A stretch of DNA of 64,000 bases from assembly GCA_964471115.1 (NCBI GenBank), contig CAYYFE010000003.1, positions 1 through 64,000 on the forward strand. Reading direction: 5' to 3'. Within the stretch, counting starts at the first letter, position 1; the number at the start of each line of letters is the position of its first letter. This stretch comes from SYFT01 sp964471115 (GTDB taxonomy: Bacteria; Acidobacteriota; Vicinamibacteria; Vicinamibacterales; SCN-69-37). Of the stretch, positions 35,675-44,598 are shown piece after piece. Below the pieces are notes generated by a model. That model searched no databases and was not told where the DNA came from. It was given only the letters and a program-made list of their open reading frames with translations. The position numbers were made by a program, and so were the translations under genes.

Positions 35675-36646
35675 CTAGATGCCGCCGCCCCCGGCCTGCT
35701 GCTTCTGGAGCTCCATGGCCCGGTTGCGGAGCCGGTCGGCCTCAGCAATCAGCGCGTCGATTTCCTTGCGGTCGCGGACCATGTTGGCCTTCATGCGGAG
35801 CAGGATGTTCTTGTAGGTCAGCGCCTCGATGTAGTCGGCGTGCAGGGCGAGCGCCGAATCTTCGGCCGCCAGCGCGCGCTCGATGTAGGCGCGCTTCTGC
35901 GCGGTCGTGATCGTGTAGTCCTTGAAGGCCTTTTCCCAGAGCCAGTGGGCGATCGTGTGGTGCGCCTCCGGGTTGTTCGGCTCAATCTTGGCGCGCTGTT
36001 CCCAGGCTTCCATGGTCTTTTCGAAGTTGGCCTGGCGGTTGTAGTAGCCCGCGAGGATCTGGTACCCGAGCGGGTCGTTCGGGCTGACTTCCACCGACTT
36101 GAGGAAGTACTGCTCAGCCTGCTCGTACAGGCCCTGCTTTTCGTAGAGGTCGCCCATCGTCCGGTAGTTGCCCGGCTCGTTGGGTTCCATCTCGATCAGG
36201 CGCTTGCCGATGGGCTCGGCCTGGGCGAAGTCGTCCAGCTTGTCCGGCCCGTAGGCCGCGATCAGGTATTCATAGGCCAGCTTGCGGATTTGCGGGCCGG
36301 AGGGCTCGTCGTCCTTGATGACCTGGATGGCCTTGTTGTAGTTCTCGACCGCCTTGTGCAGATACGCGTCGTTCTCCGGCTCGCCCTTGCGGCTGGGCTT
36401 GAACATGTTGTCGTAGGAGTTGGCGAGGAAGAAATACACGATCCCGAAGTCGGGATTGTGGGTGACGGCTTCCTCGTAGCTCTTGGCGGCATTGGCGAAG
36501 TCGCCCTTGCCGTACAAGCCGTTGCCCTCCTTGAAGGCCATCAACATGCGCAGGTTGCCGATGGAGTACTTGCCGCACGCCGAGGCCGACACGGCGACCA
36601 GCAGCACCAGGGCGAAAACACGAAGCGAGCGGTAGCGAGAGTGCAT
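35675..36646 (-). CDS. TPR lipoprotein
   Basis: The 323-residue protein has a signal sequence ending in a lipobox (VSASACGKYS, Cys at about residue 24), then at least five tetratricopeptide repeats, for example GNYRTMGDLYEKQGLYEQAE and NPEAHHTIAHWLWEKAF. It is probably a membrane-anchored periplasmic scaffold. The last 60 residues are a charged helix ending in QKQQAGGGGI. AGAGGGA lies 7 bases before the ATG. It stands alone between two terminator or promoter regions, so its partner cannot be inferred from neighbours. Confidence 0.82.
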   Translation of the reverse strand: MHSRYRSLRVFALVLLVAVSASACGKYSIGNLRMLMAFKEGNGLYGKGDFANAAKSYEEAVTHNPDFGIVYFFLANSYDNMFKPSRKGEPENDAYLHKAVENYNKAIQVIKDDEPSGPQIRKLAYEYLIAAYGPDKLDDFAQAEPIGKRLIEMEPNEPGNYRTMGDLYEKQGLYEQAEQYFLKSVEVSPNDPLGYQILAGYYNRQANFEKTMEAWEQRAKIEPNNPEAHHTIAHWLWEKAFKDYTITTAQKRAYIERALAAEDSALALHADYIEALTYKNILLRMKANMVRDRKEIDALIAEADRLRNRAMELQKQQAGGGGI

Positions 36647-36760
36647 TGAAAGTCCCTCTGAACGGGCGGAATTGGCCGAAACCGCGTCAGTATATGAACC
36701 CCGAAAACGACCGTCAAGGCGCGCCGGGGTATCCTTCCCTCTAGGTTAGACACCGCCCGC

Positions 36761-38917
36761 ATGATTAGGTTCGAAGACCTCATCGACAAGGTCCGGAAGG
36801 CACATCCGGACGCCGACACCGAGCTCCTTCGCCGGGCTTACGTGTTTTCCGCCTACGAACACAAGGGGCAGGTCCGGCGCTCGGGGGAGCCCTATCTGGT
36901 GCATCCGCTGGAGGTGGCCGACCTGCTGGCCGACCAGCGCCTGGACGTGGTGGCGGTGGCCGCCGGCCTGCTCCACGACATCGTGGAGGACACCCCGAAC
37001 TCCATCGAGAAGGTCCGGGAGCTGTTCGGCGAGGAGGTCGCCCACGTCGTCGAGGGGGTCACCAAGCTGTCGGGCCTGCAGTTTTCGTCCAGCGAGGAAC
37101 GCCAGGCCGAAAACTTCCGCAAGATGCTGCTGGCCATGGTCGACGATGTGCGCGTCATCATGGTGAAACTGGCCGACCGCCTGCACAACATGCGGACGCT
37201 CGACCACCTGCCCGAGGACCGGCGCCAGCGCATCGCCCAGGAGACCCGCGACATCTACGCGCCCATCGCCAACCGCCTGGGCATGAGCAAGGTCAAGAAC
37301 GAGCTGGAGGAGCTGGCGTTCCGCCACCTCGAACCGCAGGCCTACGCGTCGTTGCGCGCGCAGGTGGAATCACGCCGCAAGGTGGCCGAGACCCTGATGG
37401 GGGAGCTGCGGGCCACGCTGGCGGCCAAGCTGGCCGACGCGCAGGTGCCGGTCATCTCCATCGACGGCCGCATCAAGCGCCTGTGGTCGATCGAGCAGAA
37501 GCTGCGGCGCCGCGACAACATGACGCTGGACCAGGTGTACGACTTCATCGCGCTGCGCGTGGTGACGGCGAGCATCAAGGACTGTTACAGCATCCTGGGC
37601 ATCATCCACCAGACGTGGACGCCGGTCAGCGGCCGCTTCAAGGATTTCATCGCGATGCCGCGGCCCAACGGCTACCAGTCGCTGCACACGTCGGTGGTGG
37701 GCGGGCGCGGCACGCCGTTCGAGGTGCAGATCCGCACCGAAGAGATGCATCAGGTCGCCGAAGAAGGCATCGCCGCGCACTGGAAGTACAAGGAAGGCCG
37801 GGTGGGCGCGCAGGCCGACGAGCACCGGTTCGCCTGGCTGCGCCAGTTGCTCGAGACGCAGCAGGAAGTGCGCGACCCCACGGAGTTCCTGCAGAACCTG
37901 CGCATCGAGTTGTACCCCGACGAGGTCTACATCTTCACGCCCAAGGGCGAGGTGAAATCACTGCCGCAGGGGGCCACGCCGGTGGACTTCGCCTACGCGA
38001 TTCACACCGACGTCGGCCATCAGTGCGTCGGCGCGCGCATCAACGGCCGGATGGTGCCGCTGCGCACGCGGTTGTCCAACGGCGACATCGTCGAGATCCT
38101 CACGCAGAGCGGGCACACGCCCAGCCGCGACTGGCTGACGTTTGTGCAGACCTCGCGCGCACGCAACAAGATCAAGCACTTCATCCAGGCGCAGGAGAAG
38201 GTCCGCAGCATCGAGCTGGGCAAGCGGCTGTTCGAGAAGGACGTGCGCCGCTACAACATCGACAAGGCGCTGGTGGAACCCGAGGCGCTCGCCAAGGCCG
38301 GCGCCGAGATCGGGCTGCCGCGCCCCGACGATCTGTACGCCGCGATCGGGTACGGCAAGACGACGGCGCGGGCGGTGCTGGCGAAGCTGGTGGGCGCCGA
38401 GGCGCTGCGCGAGCGGCCGCCCGACGGCGCCATCGCCAGCGTCGTCAAGCGCGTGCTGGGCGGCGGCGAGGCGAAGATCAAGGTCAAGGGCATCGACGAC
38501 CTGATGGTGTTCCGCGCGCGGTGCTGCAATCCGATTCGCGGCGAAAAGATCGTGGGCTACATCACGCGGGGCAAGGGCGTGTCGGTGCACTCGGCCGCCT
38601 GTCCCAACGTCGTCAACCTGCTGTACGACCCGGAACGGCGCATCGACGTGGAATGGGACAAGGGCGGCGATGCCGCGCCCTACGTGGTGCGGCTCAAGCT
38701 GCACGTGGCCGACCGGAAGGGCATCCTGGCCGACGTGACGGCGCGTGTGTCGGGCATCAACACGAACATCCGCGATGTCGAGGCCACGACCGACGCCGAC
38801 GCGCGCGGCTCGATCCGCATGACGGTGGAGATCACCGACCTCAAACACCTCGACCGTGTGGTCAAGAGCCTGAAGGGTGTGGATGGGGTGCTGGCGGTGG
38901 AACGGACCGCGCGATGA
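36761..38917 (+). CDS. relA: Bifunctional (p)ppGpp synthetase/hydrolase (Rel/SpoT type)
   Basis: This stringent-response enzyme makes and degrades (p)ppGpp. The 718-residue protein has the HD hydrolase domain (about 20-180, with LVHPLEVADLLA, LLHDIVEDT), the synthetase domain (about 235-350, with YDFIALRVVT and RPNGYQSLHTSV), TGS (about 390-450, VYIFTPKGEVKSLP), a helical/zinc-finger-like region with ARCCNPIRGEKI, and ACT (about 640-715). The intact HD motif suggests both activities. Whether it should be named rel, relA or spoT depends on lineage. It is followed by a long inverted repeat. Confidence 0.96.
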   Translation: MIRFEDLIDKVRKAHPDADTELLRRAYVFSAYEHKGQVRRSGEPYLVHPLEVADLLADQRLDVVAVAAGLLHDIVEDTPNSIEKVRELFGEEVAHVVEGVTKLSGLQFSSSEERQAENFRKMLLAMVDDVRVIMVKLADRLHNMRTLDHLPEDRRQRIAQETRDIYAPIANRLGMSKVKNELEELAFRHLEPQAYASLRAQVESRRKVAETLMGELRATLAAKLADAQVPVISIDGRIKRLWSIEQKLRRRDNMTLDQVYDFIALRVVTASIKDCYSILGIIHQTWTPVSGRFKDFIAMPRPNGYQSLHTSVVGGRGTPFEVQIRTEEMHQVAEEGIAAHWKYKEGRVGAQADEHRFAWLRQLLETQQEVRDPTEFLQNLRIELYPDEVYIFTPKGEVKSLPQGATPVDFAYAIHTDVGHQCVGARINGRMVPLRTRLSNGDIVEILTQSGHTPSRDWLTFVQTSRARNKIKHFIQAQEKVRSIELGKRLFEKDVRRYNIDKALVEPEALAKAGAEIGLPRPDDLYAAIGYGKTTARAVLAKLVGAEALRERPPDGAIASVVKRVLGGGEAKIKVKGIDDLMVFRARCCNPIRGEKIVGYITRGKGVSVHSAACPNVVNLLYDPERRIDVEWDKGGDAAPYVVRLKLHVADRKGILADVTARVSGINTNIRDVEATTDADARGSIRMTVEITDLKHLDRVVKSLKGVDGVLAVERTAR

Positions 38918-39000
38918 TCACGTGCACAGGAGCACTGGAGAGCTGGGAGGAATGCATTCTCCGAACGTGTCCAAGGGGTGGCTGCCGCCTCCGGCGGCAG

Positions 39001-39080
39001 GCGTGATCGGTCGAAGGGGCAGACGTAAGAGCCGGCCCATTGACTCGAACTCTTACGTCTGCCCCTTCGACCGATCACGC
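39001..39080. repeat. Perfect 31-bp inverted repeat (palindromic element)
   Basis: Bases 39001-39031 are the exact reverse complement of 39050-39080, with an 18-base centre. Smaller GC hairpins flank it on both sides (38981-39000, and around 39082-39100). The 240-base gap between relA and ridA holds these hairpins and no gene. It may act as a terminator for both convergent genes, or be a REP-like/MITE element. No T-tract follows. Confidence 0.85.
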
Positions 39081-39157
39081 GCGCCCGGCGAAGCCGGGCA
39101 CCCACCCGGTGGTCGAGTGGGGAGCCCGCCTCCAGTCCTCGTTGTGAATCCGTCGTT

Positions 39158-39547
39158 TTATGCCAGGTACGCCACCACGTCGATTTCGACGCGGACGTTG
39201 CGGGGGAGGCCCGCCGCCTGGATGGTGGCGCGCGCGGGCGCCGGGGCCTTGAAGTAGCCGGCGTAGACCTCGTTCATCGCCGTGAAGTCGCCCATGTCGG
39301 CGAGGTACACCGTGGTCTTGACGACACGGTCGAACGAGACCCCCGCCGCTTTAAGGACGGCGCCCAGGTTCTGAAGGACCTGGTGGGTCTGGGCGGTGAT
39401 GCCGCCCTCGGTCAACGTGCCGGTCGTCGGGTCGAGGGGAATCTGACCCGAGGCGTAGAGAAAATCCCCGGCCCGGATGGCCTGGCTGTAGGGGCCGATG
39501 GCGGCCGGGGCGTCCGTCGTTGATACCGGAACGAGCGGGGAGGCCAT
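39158..39547 (-). CDS. ridA: RidA family (YjgF) imine deaminase
   Basis: RidA hydrolyses reactive enamine/imine intermediates of PLP enzymes in the cytosol. The 129-residue trimeric-fold protein has AAIGPYSQAIRAGDFLYASGQIP, QNLGAVLKAAG and TVYLADMGDF, with the key arginine in PARATIQAAGLPRNVRVEID. The ATG at 39547 shares a base with the rpmB stop (TGATG), so the two are coupled. Full length. Confidence 0.95.
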   Translation of the reverse strand: MASPLVPVSTTDAPAAIGPYSQAIRAGDFLYASGQIPLDPTTGTLTEGGITAQTHQVLQNLGAVLKAAGVSFDRVVKTTVYLADMGDFTAMNEVYAGYFKAPAPARATIQAAGLPRNVRVEIDVVAYLA

Positions 39548-39738
39548 CAGGCGGCCTTGACCACCTTGTTCGATCGGATGCACCGGGTGCAGACCCGGAC
39601 GCGGCGGACGGCGCCGTCGATGACGGCGCGAATGCGCTGCAGGTTCGGCTCGAACCGGCGCGAGGTCACGTTGTTGGCGTGGCTGGCCTGACGACCGACC
39701 ACCGGCTTCTTGCCGCACACTTCACACTGCTTGGCCAT
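39547..39738 (-). CDS. rpmB: 50S ribosomal protein L28 (zinc type)
   Basis: The 63-residue ribosomal protein has two CxxC pairs (CEVC near the start and CTRC at residues 50-53), the zinc-binding version of L28, with GRQASHANNVTSRRFEPNLQ. GGAGAG lies about 10 bases before the ATG and TATACT about 21 bases before it. Zinc-type L28 proteins are replaced under zinc starvation in some bacteria, but no second copy or Zur site is visible here. Confidence 0.95.
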   Translation of the reverse strand: MAKQCEVCGKKPVVGRQASHANNVTSRRFEPNLQRIRAVIDGAVRRVRVCTRCIRSNKVVKAA

Positions 39739-39759
39739 AAGGCACTCTCTCCAAACGCC

Positions 39760-39765
39760 AAAGTA
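39760..39765 (-). promoter_or_regulatory. -10-like TATACT for rpmB-ridA
   Basis: TATACT on the minus strand, with an ordinary leader carrying GGAGAG before the rpmB ATG. Confidence 0.5.
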
Positions 39766-39779
39766 TAGCAGGAATTACA

Positions 39780-40047
39780 CGTCCCCTGCCGTGGACAGTG
39801 GCGTCCTCGTCAGGTGAGAACCGAACGGCCGGGCTCTGACGTCTAATGCTGCAACGAAAGGCGGACCTGAAAGGTCCTCTACTGGGGCTCAAATAGAGAA
39901 GCCCTTATTTTCGTGGAAGTTACAAAGAAACTATTTACGCGTTTCTTGCATCCAAACTCGCGTGAATGGCGTATAAAGAAAAGCGGTTATCTCATCAGGA
40001 ACAGGTTGAGATGACCATCTTGGTCGCATCGCCGATCTGGTCTATGA
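39780..40047. other. Non-coding region upstream of the DksA-like gene
   Basis: About 270 bases without an ORF and richer in A/T than the surroundings. It contains a small GGACC/GGTCC hairpin (near 39873-39887), a GGGCT/AGCCC stem followed by TTATTTT (about 39884-39911) that could end a short plus-strand RNA, and a TATAAA near 39973. A regulatory role for the sigma54-like promoter downstream, such as an enhancer, is possible but no activator site is recognised. Confidence 0.4.
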
Positions 40048-40064
40048 TTGGCATTTTGTTTGCA
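40048..40064 (+). promoter_or_regulatory. Sigma54-type -24/-12 promoter candidate
   Basis: TTGGCAT and TTTGCA are arranged with GG at 40050-40051 and GC at 40062-40063, exactly ten bases between, which matches the sigma54 spacing rule. The predicted start is near 40075, leaving a 35-base leader with GGGAG before the ATG at 40110. Confidence 0.6.
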
Positions 40065-40109
40065 GGCTAGAGAGCCCATTAGAGCGGACGCGGAGAAGGG
40101 AGCACAACC

Positions 40110-40580
40110 ATGAAGGCTCAAACCACCCAGCGGAAGGCCACCAAGGCCATCACCACCGATTCCTCGCGGAAGCGGTACATCGAACTCAAGCGCATCCTCG
40201 AGGAGCGCCGTCGCGAAATTCTTGCCCAGGTGCAGGAAAAGATGCGCGACGTGCGGGCCGAGGGCGGCGCGGGCGAGGGCCAGGGCGTGCTGGACGCGGC
40301 CGAGACCTCGGAAGCGGATATCCAGGACGACATCGAGTTCGCCCTGATCCAGATGAAATCCGAGACGCTGCACCGCATCGAAGAAGCACTGGCGCGGCTC
40401 GAGAGCGGCCAGTTCGGCAACTGCTTCGAGTGCGGCGACGAGATTTCCGAACGCCGCCTGCGGGCGCTGCCGTTTGCGGTGCGTTGCAAGGACTGTGAAG
40501 AGGCCCGCGAAGTGGCCGAGCGCCGTGAACGCCTGATGTCACAGCGCCGGTCGTCGGGCATGTTGCTCGACATGAACTGA
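40110..40580 (+). CDS. DksA/TraR C4-type zinc-finger protein
   Basis: The 156-residue protein has a long N-terminal coiled coil (about 20-100) and a four-cysteine zinc finger, CFECGDEISERRLRALPFAV then RCKDC. DksA-type proteins bind the RNA polymerase secondary channel and act with ppGpp. The coiled-coil tip does not clearly show the double aspartate of DksA; acidic residues are present (ETSEADIQDD). Its basic N-terminus is unusual. It may be a stress-type DksA paralogue under sigma54 control. A strong terminator follows. Confidence 0.85.
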   Translation: MKAQTTQRKATKAITTDSSRKRYIELKRILEERRREILAQVQEKMRDVRAEGGAGEGQGVLDAAETSEADIQDDIEFALIQMKSETLHRIEEALARLESGQFGNCFECGDEISERRLRALPFAVRCKDCEEAREVAERRERLMSQRRSSGMLLDMN

Positions 40581-40604
40581 CGCGGCCTCCGGTTCGTGAT
40601 ACAC

Positions 40605-40641
40605 AACAGGCTCCGCCGCGAGGCGGGGCCTGTTTTTTTTT
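40605..40641 (+). terminator. Intrinsic terminator after the DksA-like gene
   Basis: A CAGGC-CCGCC stem with a GCGA loop pairs with GGCGG-GCCTG and is followed by nine T. It separates the gene from lon. Confidence 0.92.
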
Positions 40642-40662
40642 GAGGTTGGAGCGTTCACGCCC

Positions 40663-43023
40663 ATGACTGACAAGATTCCGGCCGAATTGCCCGTCCTGCC
40701 GCTGCGCGACACGGTGTTGTTCCCCAACGCCTTCATGCCGCTGGCCGTGGCCCGGGAAAGCTCCGTCGCGCTGATCGACGATGCGATTGCCGGCGACAAA
40801 CAGATCGCGGTCTTCACGCAGCGCAACGCCACCGACGAGGAGCCGGGGCAGGACGGGCTCTACCCGGTCGGCACGTTTGCGCACATCCACAAGATGTTCA
40901 AGCTGCCCGACGGCAGTCTGCGGCTGATCGTCCAGGGGCTCGCGCGCCTGCGGCTCGACACCGTCGTGTCCCTGTCGCCGTACCTGCGCGCCAAGGTGGC
41001 GGAAGTGGCTGACGTCGCGCCCGAGGAAAGCGTCGAAAGCGACGCGCTGGTGCGCAACATCCGCAACAACTTCCAGCAGATCGTCCAGTTGTCGCCGGTC
41101 CTGTCCGAGGACCTGACGACGCTGGTCGCCAACATCGCGGAGCCGTCGCGCCTGGCGGACTTCATTGCGTCGAGCCTGAGCACGGCCACGACCGCCGTCA
41201 AACAGGAGCTGCTCGAGACGGCCGACGTGCGGGCGCGTCTCGACGCGCTCAACCGGGTGCTGACCAAGGAACTCGAGGTGCTCGAGGTCGGTTCCAAGAT
41301 TCAGTCGCAGGTCGAATCCGAGGTCGGCAAGAGCCAGCGCGAGTACTTCCTGCGCGAGCAGATGAAGGCCATCCAGCGCGAGCTGGGCGAAGGCGACGAC
41401 CAGGCGAAGGAAATCGACGAACTCGCGAAGAAGATCGACGAGTCGGGCATGCCCGACGAGGTGAAGAAGGACGCGCGCCGCGAACTCGATCGCCTGTCGA
41501 AGATGCCGCCGGCCGCCGCCGAGTACACCGTGGCGCGCACCTACATCGACTGGCTCGTCACCGTGCCGTGGCAGGTCCGCAGTCCGGAATCGATCGACCT
41601 GGCGCACACCAAGGCCACGCTCGACGCGGATCACTCCGGGCTCGAGCGCGTGAAGGATCGCATTCTCGAGTACCTCGCCGTCCGCAAGCTCAAGCCGGAC
41701 GTGAAGGGCCCGATCCTGTGTTTTGCCGGCCCTCCGGGCGTGGGCAAGACGTCGCTGGCGCGGTCGATTGCCAATTCCATCGGCCGGAAGTTCGTGCGGG
41801 TGTCGCTGGGCGGCATGCGCGATGAAGCCGAGATTCGCGGGCACCGGCGCACCTACATCGGTGCGCTGCCGGGACAGATCATCCAGGGGCTGCGCCGCGT
41901 GGGCGTGAAGAACCCGGTGTTCATCCTCGACGAAATCGACAAGCTCGGTCACGACTTCCGGGGCGACCCCGCGTCGGCGCTGCTCGAGGTGCTCGACCCG
42001 GAGCAGAACGGCGCGTTCCGCGACCACTATCTCGACGTGCCGTTCGACTTGTCCGAGGTGTTGTTCATCACCACGGCCAACGTGCTCGACACGATTCCGG
42101 CGCCGCTGCGCGACCGCATGGAGGTCATCGAGCTGGGTGGCTACACCGAGCGCGAGAAGCTGGCGATTGCGCGCGATCACCTCGTGGCGCGCCAGGTGAC
42201 CAACCACGGCCTGCTGCCCGACCAGATTCGCTTCAGCGACGACGCGTTGTCGGCCATTGTCCGGGGCTACACCCGTGAAGCCGGCGTCCGGAATCTCGAA
42301 CGCGAGATCGGCTCGGTCTGCCGGAAGGTCGCGCGCCGCCGCGCGGAAGGGCAGGAGGCCGCGGTCGACGTCACGCCCGCGCTGGTCGAGGAATTCCTGG
42401 GCGCGCCGCGCCACCTGGATGAAGCCCTGGCCAACCGCACGAAGGATCCGGGTGTGGCCGTGGGCCTGGCGTGGACGCCGGTGGGCGGCGATGTGCTGCT
42501 CATCGAGGCGTCACGAATGGCGGGCGGCAGCCAGCTGACGCTCACCGGCTCGCTCGGTGACGTGATGAAGGAGTCCGCGCGCATCGCGTTGTCGTGGTTC
42601 CGCGCCCACGCCAGCGCATACGGCGTCGATCCGCAGTTCTACAAGGACGCCGAAATCCATCTGCACGTCCCGTCGGGCGCGATTCCCAAGGACGGTCCTT
42701 CCGCGGGCGTGACGATGGTCGTGGCGCTGGCCTCGGCGCTGTCGGGCCGGCCCGTGCGCGGCGACATCGCGATGACCGGCGAGGTCACGTTGTCGGGACG
42801 TGTGTTGCCCGTCGGCGGCATCAAGGAGAAGGTGCTCGCCGCGCGGCGCCACGGCATCCACCACGTGATTCTGCCCAAGCAGAACGAAACCAACGTGCGC
42901 GAGGACCTCACCGACGAGATCCGCCGCGGCCTGACCGTGCACTACGTCGACGAGGTCGACGAGGTCCTGGCGTTGGCCCTGACGCCGGCGGCCAAGCCCA
43001 CACTGGCGTCAGCGGCAAGGTAA
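40663..43023 (+). CDS. lon: ATP-dependent protease Lon
   Basis: Lon degrades misfolded and regulatory proteins in the cytosol. The 786-residue product is full length. It has the N-terminal substrate domain (PVLPLRDTVLFPNAFMPL), the AAA+ module with Walker A GPPGVGKTS (about 357) and FILDEIDKLG, and the protease domain with catalytic Ser in PKDGPSAGV (about 678) and Lys in GIKEKVLAA (about 721). TTGGAG lies before the ATG. It is a single gene after a strong terminator; no heat-shock element is evident. Confidence 0.97.
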   Translation: MTDKIPAELPVLPLRDTVLFPNAFMPLAVARESSVALIDDAIAGDKQIAVFTQRNATDEEPGQDGLYPVGTFAHIHKMFKLPDGSLRLIVQGLARLRLDTVVSLSPYLRAKVAEVADVAPEESVESDALVRNIRNNFQQIVQLSPVLSEDLTTLVANIAEPSRLADFIASSLSTATTAVKQELLETADVRARLDALNRVLTKELEVLEVGSKIQSQVESEVGKSQREYFLREQMKAIQRELGEGDDQAKEIDELAKKIDESGMPDEVKKDARRELDRLSKMPPAAAEYTVARTYIDWLVTVPWQVRSPESIDLAHTKATLDADHSGLERVKDRILEYLAVRKLKPDVKGPILCFAGPPGVGKTSLARSIANSIGRKFVRVSLGGMRDEAEIRGHRRTYIGALPGQIIQGLRRVGVKNPVFILDEIDKLGHDFRGDPASALLEVLDPEQNGAFRDHYLDVPFDLSEVLFITTANVLDTIPAPLRDRMEVIELGGYTEREKLAIARDHLVARQVTNHGLLPDQIRFSDDALSAIVRGYTREAGVRNLEREIGSVCRKVARRRAEGQEAAVDVTPALVEEFLGAPRHLDEALANRTKDPGVAVGLAWTPVGGDVLLIEASRMAGGSQLTLTGSLGDVMKESARIALSWFRAHASAYGVDPQFYKDAEIHLHVPSGAIPKDGPSAGVTMVVALASALSGRPVRGDIAMTGEVTLSGRVLPVGGIKEKVLAARRHGIHHVILPKQNETNVREDLTDEIRRGLTVHYVDEVDEVLALALTPAAKPTLASAAR

Positions 43024-43025
43024 CA

Positions 43026-43111
43026 GGGAACAGGAAGGCTACAGGTCACAGGGATCAGGTCACAGGGATCAGGGAGAGCATGCTTACCCTTATCCCTTAT
43101 CCCTTATCCCT
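43026..43111. repeat. Short repeat arrays around the lon/nudix junction
   Basis: Two copies of a 14-bp CACAGGGATCAGGT-like unit (about 43047-43075) are followed, after 15 bases, by three tandem CCCTTAT heptamers (43087-43110). The heptamers encode the last residues (GIRDKG) and stop region of the convergent nudix gene. The left array partly complements the right, giving an imperfect hairpin. Confidence 0.75.
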
Positions 43112-43620
43112 ACAATCGTCAGTCCCACGATGGTTTTCATGTCCACCACGCGCCCGTCGGCAATCATCGCCGCCAGCTCGGTGAGGGTGACCGTTGACGG
43201 CTCGATCTGTTCGTCCTCATCCTGGTGGACGATGCCGGCGGGCTTGACGAGGTCGCGGCAGCGGTAGAAGTGCATCACCTCGTCGCAGAAGCCGGGCGTC
43301 GGATACCAGGATCCCAGCAGCGTGACGTCGCGAGGCGTCCAGCCGATCTCTTCTTCACATTCGCGCACGACGGCCGCGTCGGGCGCCTCGCCCGCGTCGA
43401 GACTGCCGGCCGGCAGTTCCCAGATCCACCGGCCGATGACGGGCCGGTACTGGCGGATCACGATGACCGTGTCCGGCGTGGGCTGCGCGAGGATGACCAC
43501 CGACCCGCGATGGCGGACGGCTTCAATCGTCGTGGTGCGGCCGTTGGGCAGTTGCACCTGCTGGCGTTCGACCCTGAAGACACGTCCGGTGAAGGTGATC
43601 TCTGGAGGCATGGGGGTCAT
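43090..43620 (-). CDS. NUDIX hydrolase, ADP-ribose pyrophosphatase type
   Basis: The 176-residue protein carries the complete Nudix box: GSLDAGEAPDAAVVRECEEE then IGW (G-x5-E-x7-REUxEExGU). Before it are IRQYRPVIGRWIWELPAGSL, typical of ADP-ribose/sugar-nucleotide pyrophosphatases (NudF). It would cut ADP-ribose to AMP and ribose phosphate. The ATG at 43620 lies 17 bases after the rluD stop; a second ATG 9 bases on is possible. The C-terminus is encoded by the heptamer array, so this tail is probably a recent change. Confidence 0.9.
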   Translation of the reverse strand: MTPMPPEITFTGRVFRVERQQVQLPNGRTTTIEAVRHRGSVVILAQPTPDTVIVIRQYRPVIGRWIWELPAGSLDAGEAPDAAVVRECEEEIGWTPRDVTLLGSWYPTPGFCDEVMHFYRCRDLVKPAGIVHQDEDEQIEPSTVTLTELAAMIADGRVVDMKTIVGLTIVGIRDKG

Positions 43621-43636
43621 CGTAGCGCGGCCCGCG

Positions 43637-44593
43637 CTACGCGCGATCGCGCCCGGCCGTTCGTCGCAGCGTCGTGAGGACGCGCTCGAGGTCGGCCGGC
43701 AGCGGCGCACCTACGTCGATGGTCTTGCCCGTCACCGGCTGCGTGAACGCGAGACGCGCGGCATGCAGGAACGGCCGCTCGAGTGAGGCGAGCGCGGCCA
43801 GATGTGTGGGCAGCCGCTTGCGCACCCCGCCGTACAGGGCATCGCCGGCCAGCGGGTGACCCGCTTCGGCCAGGTGCACGCGAATCTGATGCGTACGGCC
43901 GGTGCCGATCACCAGCCGCACGAGTGACACGCTCTTGAACGGCTCGACGTCGACCACGTCGGTCAGCGCCGTGCGGCCGCGGCGCGCGCGGCCCGACATG
44001 CGCTTGCGGTCGTTGGGATCGCGGCCGATGGGCGTGTCGTAGCGCGTGCCCACCGCCGGCGCCCCCCACACCAGCGCCAGGTACTCCTTGCGCACCTCGC
44101 GGTCGTGAAACTGCCGGGCCAGCGCGCGGTGCGCGCGATCGTGTTTGGCGATGACCATCACACCCGACGTGCCGCGGTCGAGCCGGTGCACGATGCCGGG
44201 GCGCTCGGTGCCGCCGATGCCCGACAGTCCGGTGATGTGGTGGAGCAGCGCGTTGACGAGGGTGCCCGCCGCGTGTCCCGCCGCCGGGTGCACCACCATG
44301 CCCGCGGGCTTGTTCACCACCGCCACATCGTCATCGTCGTACAGGACCGTCAGCGGAAGGGCTTCGGGTTGCGGGACGGCGGGAGCGGGGGCGGGCACGT
44401 CCACCGTCACTTCCAGCCCCGGCGTCACCTCAAGTCCGGCCTTCGGGGCGTGACGGCCGGCGGTGACGCGCCCATCACGAATCAGGCGCTGAACCTGCGA
44501 CCGCGACAGGTCGGCGCGGCGGCTGACGATGAACTGGTCGAGGCGCAGGCCCGCGTCGGTGTCGGCGGCCACCAGCCGGTCGGGATCGGCCAT
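43637..44593 (-). CDS. rluD: RluD-type 23S rRNA pseudouridine synthase
   Basis: The 318-residue protein has an N-terminal S4 RNA-binding domain (LDQFIVSRRADLSRSQVQRLIRD) and the RluA-class catalytic core with HRLDRGTSGVMV, whose Asp attacks uridine. VNKPAGMVVHPAAGH is the usual upstream block. RluD-type enzymes modify helix 69 of 23S rRNA. Placement after lspA and lgt matches the conserved ileS-lspA-rluD order of many bacteria, here with lgt inserted. Confidence 0.93.
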   Translation of the reverse strand: MADPDRLVAADTDAGLRLDQFIVSRRADLSRSQVQRLIRDGRVTAGRHAPKAGLEVTPGLEVTVDVPAPAPAVPQPEALPLTVLYDDDDVAVVNKPAGMVVHPAAGHAAGTLVNALLHHITGLSGIGGTERPGIVHRLDRGTSGVMVIAKHDRAHRALARQFHDREVRKEYLALVWGAPAVGTRYDTPIGRDPNDRKRMSGRARRGRTALTDVVDVEPFKSVSLVRLVIGTGRTHQIRVHLAEAGHPLAGDALYGGVRKRLPTHLAALASLERPFLHAARLAFTQPVTGKTIDVGAPLPADLERVLTTLRRTAGRDRA

Positions 44594-44598
44594 CGTGA

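Noticed and set aside
38930..39157. Small protein-coding ORF through the inverted repeat after relA
   Set aside because: The predicted product is only a translation of the hairpins, has no ribosome site and no family resemblance; the reverse strand is equally open because of the palindrome.
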